Assembly: GCA_937951395.1 (NCBI GenBank)
Contig: CALFBV010000027.1
Coordinates: forward strand, 1 to 15,812
DNA from: an uncultured Rubritalea sp.
Lineage (GTDB): Bacteria > Verrucomicrobiota > Verrucomicrobiia > Verrucomicrobiales > Akkermansiaceae
DNA: 15,812 bases
Reading direction: 5' to 3'
In this document: one piece after another, positions 13,933-15,812 of the stretch
Layout: each line of letters opens with the position of its first letter
How positions within the stretch are numbered: position 1 is the first letter of the stretch
Notes under the pieces: generated by a model
Seen by the model: the letters and a program-made list of their open reading frames with translations, nothing else
What the model was told of the DNA's origin: nothing
The model's database searches: none
Made by a program: the position numbers and the translations under genes

Positions 13933-14718
13933 ATGAGTCAGAATACAGAACATCAAAAACAACAGCCAAGTAGAGGCGGAGACACTGGAAAGATCATCAT
14001 GATTTATCTGATTGTCGCCATTATCTGCGCCATACTCATCGCAGCCTTCATGTTCATCGGTAGACGGAGCAAGGGGGAGATGGCCTCTCATACAGAGAAA
14101 GGCTCACAAAAAGCCATCGGCATACAAGTGATGTCAATGGAGGAAAGCATCGGACTACACGACATCGTGAAATTAGAAGATGATCTCGTCGCGACGAATC
14201 AAGATGGAGAAACTGTAAACCTCCAGTCTCTTAAAGGGAAAGTTTGGGTCTTTGCTCAGTTCTACGGATCATGTCCAGAGTGCAACAAGATTAACCTCGG
14301 TATTCTAACAGACCTCTACGAAAAATACAAATCAAACCCAAACTTCCAGATCGTCACCATCAGCGTCATGGAAGAAATAGATGGAGTGAAAGCTATGAAA
14401 AGTATGGCTGAATCACGCAATGCCAAATCTAACAACTGGTGGTTCCTCACAGCAGACGTAGATACCATTAATGCATTCTGCTCAGAAAATATGAAATACA
14501 CCAAATTCCAGCTAAATACCAACAAAGCAGGTGAGGGGGGGATGCAAGGCGAGATACTCCACGATATGGGGATGGCAGTTTTCAATTCAGAAATGGTCAT
14601 GAAAGCAAAAGTAGATGTCTACTCACAGCTAGCGGCTAACAACACTGTAGGCGCGGAACTCAAAAAGAAACAACTAGACTTAGAAATAGCGGCTGCACTT
14701 AAAACAATAGAAAAATAA
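13933..14718 (+). CDS. SCO1/SenC-type protein with a CxxC motif, probable CuA assembly or thiol-redox factor
   Basis: A membrane-anchored thioredoxin-fold protein of the SCO kind. These deliver copper to, or reduce, the CuA site of cytochrome oxidase subunit II on the periplasmic side. The 261 residues include one N-terminal membrane anchor (about 20-42). The domain from about 80 reads VWVFAQFYGSCPECNK (104-119), then FQIVTISV, NWWFLTADVDT and ILHDMGMAVF. His210 stands where SCO proteins have their copper-ligand histidine. Classical SCO has CPxxCP (CxxxC), but here Cys114 and Cys117 form CPEC, a thioredoxin-style CxxC one residue shorter. It may thus be a thiol-disulfide reductase more than a copper carrier. 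The gene follows the cysteine-less SCO-like gene by 99 bp and precedes the DUF420 gene by 4 bp, so the two downstream genes are surely co-transcribed. No Shine-Dalgarno sequence is visible. Confidence 0.78.
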   Translation: MSQNTEHQKQQPSRGGDTGKIIMIYLIVAIICAILIAAFMFIGRRSKGEMASHTEKGSQKAIGIQVMSMEESIGLHDIVKLEDDLVATNQDGETVNLQSLKGKVWVFAQFYGSCPECNKINLGILTDLYEKYKSNPNFQIVTISVMEEIDGVKAMKSMAESRNAKSNNWWFLTADVDTINAFCSENMKYTKFQLNTNKAGEGGMQGEILHDMGMAVFNSEMVMKAKVDVYSQLAANNTVGAELKKKQLDLEIAAALKTIEK

Positions 14719-14722
14719 AACA

Positions 14723-15289
14723 ATGAGTGATTTCAAAACTTACCTTAAGAGAACTCCAGATCTAAGACTCGCTAAAACGTTAAAAATCGTGACCTGGATA
14801 CTCACCGCAGTCGTCTTCATCCTCGTAGGCCTTATGCGCACGCCAGGTCTTAAGATACCACTCCCAGAAGGAGTCAGTATGGCATTTCTCCCGCCAGTCC
14901 ACGCACTACTGAACTCCATAGTGGCCCTCAGCCTCATCATAGCTGTCTGGATGATAAAGAAGAAAAACATCAATGCCCACAAACTCTGGATCGGCATAGC
15001 GATGCTCTGCTCCATCCTCTTTCTCCTCTGCTACGTGGCCTACCACTTCACCACAGAAGAGACGACCTTCCCTAAAGGAGAGCCTATGAGGAATTTATAT
15101 TTGTTCATTTTATCTACCCACATCATTTTAGCAGGTGTCAGCCTTCCATTCATTCTCTTCACTTGGCTCTATGGCTTCACTAATCAGTTCACCAAGCATA
15201 AGAAACTAGCCAAATGGGTATTCCCAGTCTGGCTCTATGTAGCCATCACTGGTCCCATCTGCTACTTCATGCTTAAGCCTTATTATTAG
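14723..15289 (+). CDS. DUF420 (CtaM/YozB-like) oxidase maturation membrane protein
   Basis: An integral membrane protein of 188 residues with five predicted membrane segments (about 21-40, 57-77, 88-108, 124-148, 165-184). The histidines of the DUF420 family are visible in or at the helices: His60 (PPVHALLN), His86 (NAHKLW), His108 (VAYHF) and His133 (STHIILAG). The CtaM/YozB members of this family in Firmicutes are needed for active heme A-containing oxidases, and the gene often travels with SCO and ctaB genes. The context here (4 bp after the SCO-type gene, in a cluster led by ctaB) supports the same role. A histidine-rich membrane core suggests heme or copper handling. The biochemical function is not known for certain. 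It is the last gene of the cluster, and no clear intrinsic terminator follows. Confidence 0.85.
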   Translation: MSDFKTYLKRTPDLRLAKTLKIVTWILTAVVFILVGLMRTPGLKIPLPEGVSMAFLPPVHALLNSIVALSLIIAVWMIKKKNINAHKLWIGIAMLCSILFLLCYVAYHFTTEETTFPKGEPMRNLYLFILSTHIILAGVSLPFILFTWLYGFTNQFTKHKKLAKWVFPVWLYVAITGPICYFMLKPYY

Positions 15290-15647
15290 GCGTATATGCA
15301 CTAAGTGTCTCTGGCTTTCTCACGTATCGTATGGCGATTTGAGGTGATGTAGTCTGTGAATCTTTTCTTAGTAGTGTGTGATTAAGATAAAGTTGTCCTG
15401 GTAAAAAGCTGCCTTAGCAAAATCATTTTAGCCCAGATCAGCTGTGTTTAAGAGTGGAGGGGAGAACGCCTACAGTTGTAAAGATTTTTAGATTAATAAG
15501 TATTTATTATCAGCTTTTGTGAAACTATTTTATTTTGGTGATTGTGTTGTGAATACGTGGTTGGTGGTTGGTGTTAGTGTTAGTGTGCGTAAGCTTTGAT
15601 TGTTGCTTAACTTGTTTATTGTTAGAAGTTTTCAATTCGTTTTTATG
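15290..15647. other. Gene-free stretch between the oxidase-assembly cluster and an insertion sequence
   Basis: 358 bases with stop codons in all frames and no persuasive coding. No clear terminator hairpin follows the DUF420 gene. An AT-only inverted repeat TAATAA/TTATTA lies at 15494-15509. From about 15531 to 15592 the plus strand is almost free of C and rich in G and T. Disruption by the adjacent insertion sequence may have separated this stretch from its native downstream gene. Confidence 0.6.
15559..15571 (+). other. Two-quartet G-quadruplex motif
   Basis: GGTTGGTGGTTGG has four GG runs with loops of two, one and two bases, close to the known thrombin-binding aptamer fold. It lies inside a G/T-rich tract about 75 bp outside the proposed insertion-sequence end. 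Folding in the cell is unproven. Confidence 0.35.
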
Positions 15648-15697
15648 GTAAGCGCTTAACGTAGCACCCTTTGAAATTACTTCACCGTAAGAATGAG

Positions 15698-15733
15698 CTG
15701 TCGTATATGTCGTAGCTATGACACCTACGACAG
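15698..15733. repeat. Clustered TGTCGTA repeats and nested palindrome at the start of the IS orf
   Basis: TGTCGTA occurs at 15699-15705 and 15708-15714, and as its complement TACGACA at 15726-15732. The outer arms CTGTCGTA (15698-15705) and TACGACAG (15726-15733) are perfect. Inside them TGTCGTAGCTATGACA (15708-15723) is a near-perfect 16-bp palindrome. The start codon at 15718 falls within it, so it could control transcription or translation of the insertion-sequence gene. Confidence 0.5.
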
Positions 15734-15812
15734 AACTTTGCAAAATAGACGGAGAAATTATCAAGACAGACTGTATTGGTCGAATCAGGGTGAGTTGTGA
15801 GCATCGTGAAAA
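15718..15812 (+). CDS. Partial IS66 accessory protein (TnpA-like), 5' end only
   Basis: An ATG at 15718 opens a frame that stays open to the window edge (31 complete codons). The peptide contains LCKIDGEIIKTDCIGRIRV followed by an SCEHRE segment. The D-x-x-GRIR-V-x-x-E-x-RE pattern resembles, from memory, the N-terminus of the helix-turn-helix protein encoded first in IS66 elements, where a segment like RE-A-L-L-D-E-F follows. IS66 TnpA is a small protein required with TnpB for transposition. The gene is cut off by the window, so the fold cannot be confirmed. There is no Shine-Dalgarno sequence, and the start sits inside a palindrome. Confidence 0.5.
   Translation, partial: MTPTTELCKIDGEIIKTDCIGRIRVSCEHRE

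Larger units (their letters stand above)
15648..15812 (+). mobile_element. Left end of an IS66-like insertion sequence (truncated by the window)
   Basis: The tip GTAAGCG at 15648-15654 matches the GTAA-type ends I know for IS66 elements, and 70 bp inside it an open frame begins that reads like the first IS66 orf. IS66 elements make 8-bp target duplications; the flanking 8 bases here are TTTTTATG (15640-15647). The right end and transposase lie outside the window, so this rests on a short tip and a short peptide. Confidence 0.5.

Noticed and set aside
14316..14600. Antisense open frame of 94 codons inside the SCO-type gene
   Set aside because: It lies wholly within a gene with recognisable motifs and its own product has none.
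14740..15015. Antisense open frame of 91 codons inside the DUF420 gene
   Set aside because: A shadow of a convincing membrane protein gene, with no recognisable features.
15525..15764. Minus-strand open frame of 79 codons
   Set aside because: It crosses the proposed insertion-sequence boundary, is low in complexity (Thr/Asn/Lys runs from the G/T-rich tract) and opposes the better-supported frame at 15718.
1..15812. CRISPR arrays, tRNA or rRNA genes, toxin-antitoxin or defence genes
   Set aside because: I looked for regularly spaced repeats, tRNA-like arms and known defence motifs and saw none that hold up.

Overview
The window looks like chromosomal DNA of a Gram-negative, aerobic bacterium of the PVC group, most likely Verrucomicrobiota. 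This is an inference from gene content: an outer-membrane porin of the Porin_O_P type, a secreted formylglycine-type sulfatase, lipoproteins, a heme O synthase whose active-site motif resembles mitochondrial COX10, and start codons that mostly lack a Shine-Dalgarno sequence. No rRNA or other decisive marker is present, so the phylum is a judgement.

Layout. 251-1402 (+) is a porin with a structured leader and a strong intrinsic terminator. 1490-6236 holds four minus-strand genes, transcribed in this order: a lipoprotein-like phospholipase D/cardiolipin synthase, a membrane-anchored coiled-coil/TPR-like protein of unknown function, a family-4-like uracil-DNA glycosylase with no cysteine at all, and a Tat-exported metallophosphoesterase. 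The last two overlap by 4 bp. 6310-8394 (+) holds bioA and an unrecognised lipoprotein with a C/HH/CxxC motif. It runs convergently into a sulfatase at 8404-9831 (-). 9896-11697 (-) is a probable operon of nrdR, a protein that may carry a divergent ATP-cone, and an OmpR-family response regulator with no kinase beside it. A 234-bp AT-rich divergent promoter region with unusual repeats separates nrdR from a plus-strand cluster at 11932-15289: ctaB (heme O synthase), a SCO-like membrane protein that has lost the copper-binding cysteines, a second SCO-like protein with CxxC in place of CxxxC but a conserved distal histidine, and a DUF420 (CtaM-like) membrane protein. After 358 bp without a gene, an IS66-like insertion sequence appears to begin at 15648 and runs off the right end.

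How the genes fit together. The best functional unit is 11932-15289, which looks like an assembly module for a heme-copper cytochrome oxidase: heme a/o supply from CtaB, copper or thiol-redox chaperoning of the CuA subunit by the SCO-like pair, and DUF420/CtaM-type maturation. The oxidase structural genes are not in the window. The nrdR operon concerns control of deoxynucleotide synthesis. The other genes (biotin synthesis, cell-envelope lipid enzymes, base-excision repair, sulfate-ester degradation) are housekeeping or accessory and unconnected.

Most worth a second look: the tandem of non-canonical SCO proteins, the cysteine-free uracil-DNA glycosylase, the possible ATP-cone partner of NrdR, the phased 8-bp repeats between nrdR and ctaB, and the porin leader hairpin bracketed by direct repeats. 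I see no clear evidence of a wholly new defence or mobile system.
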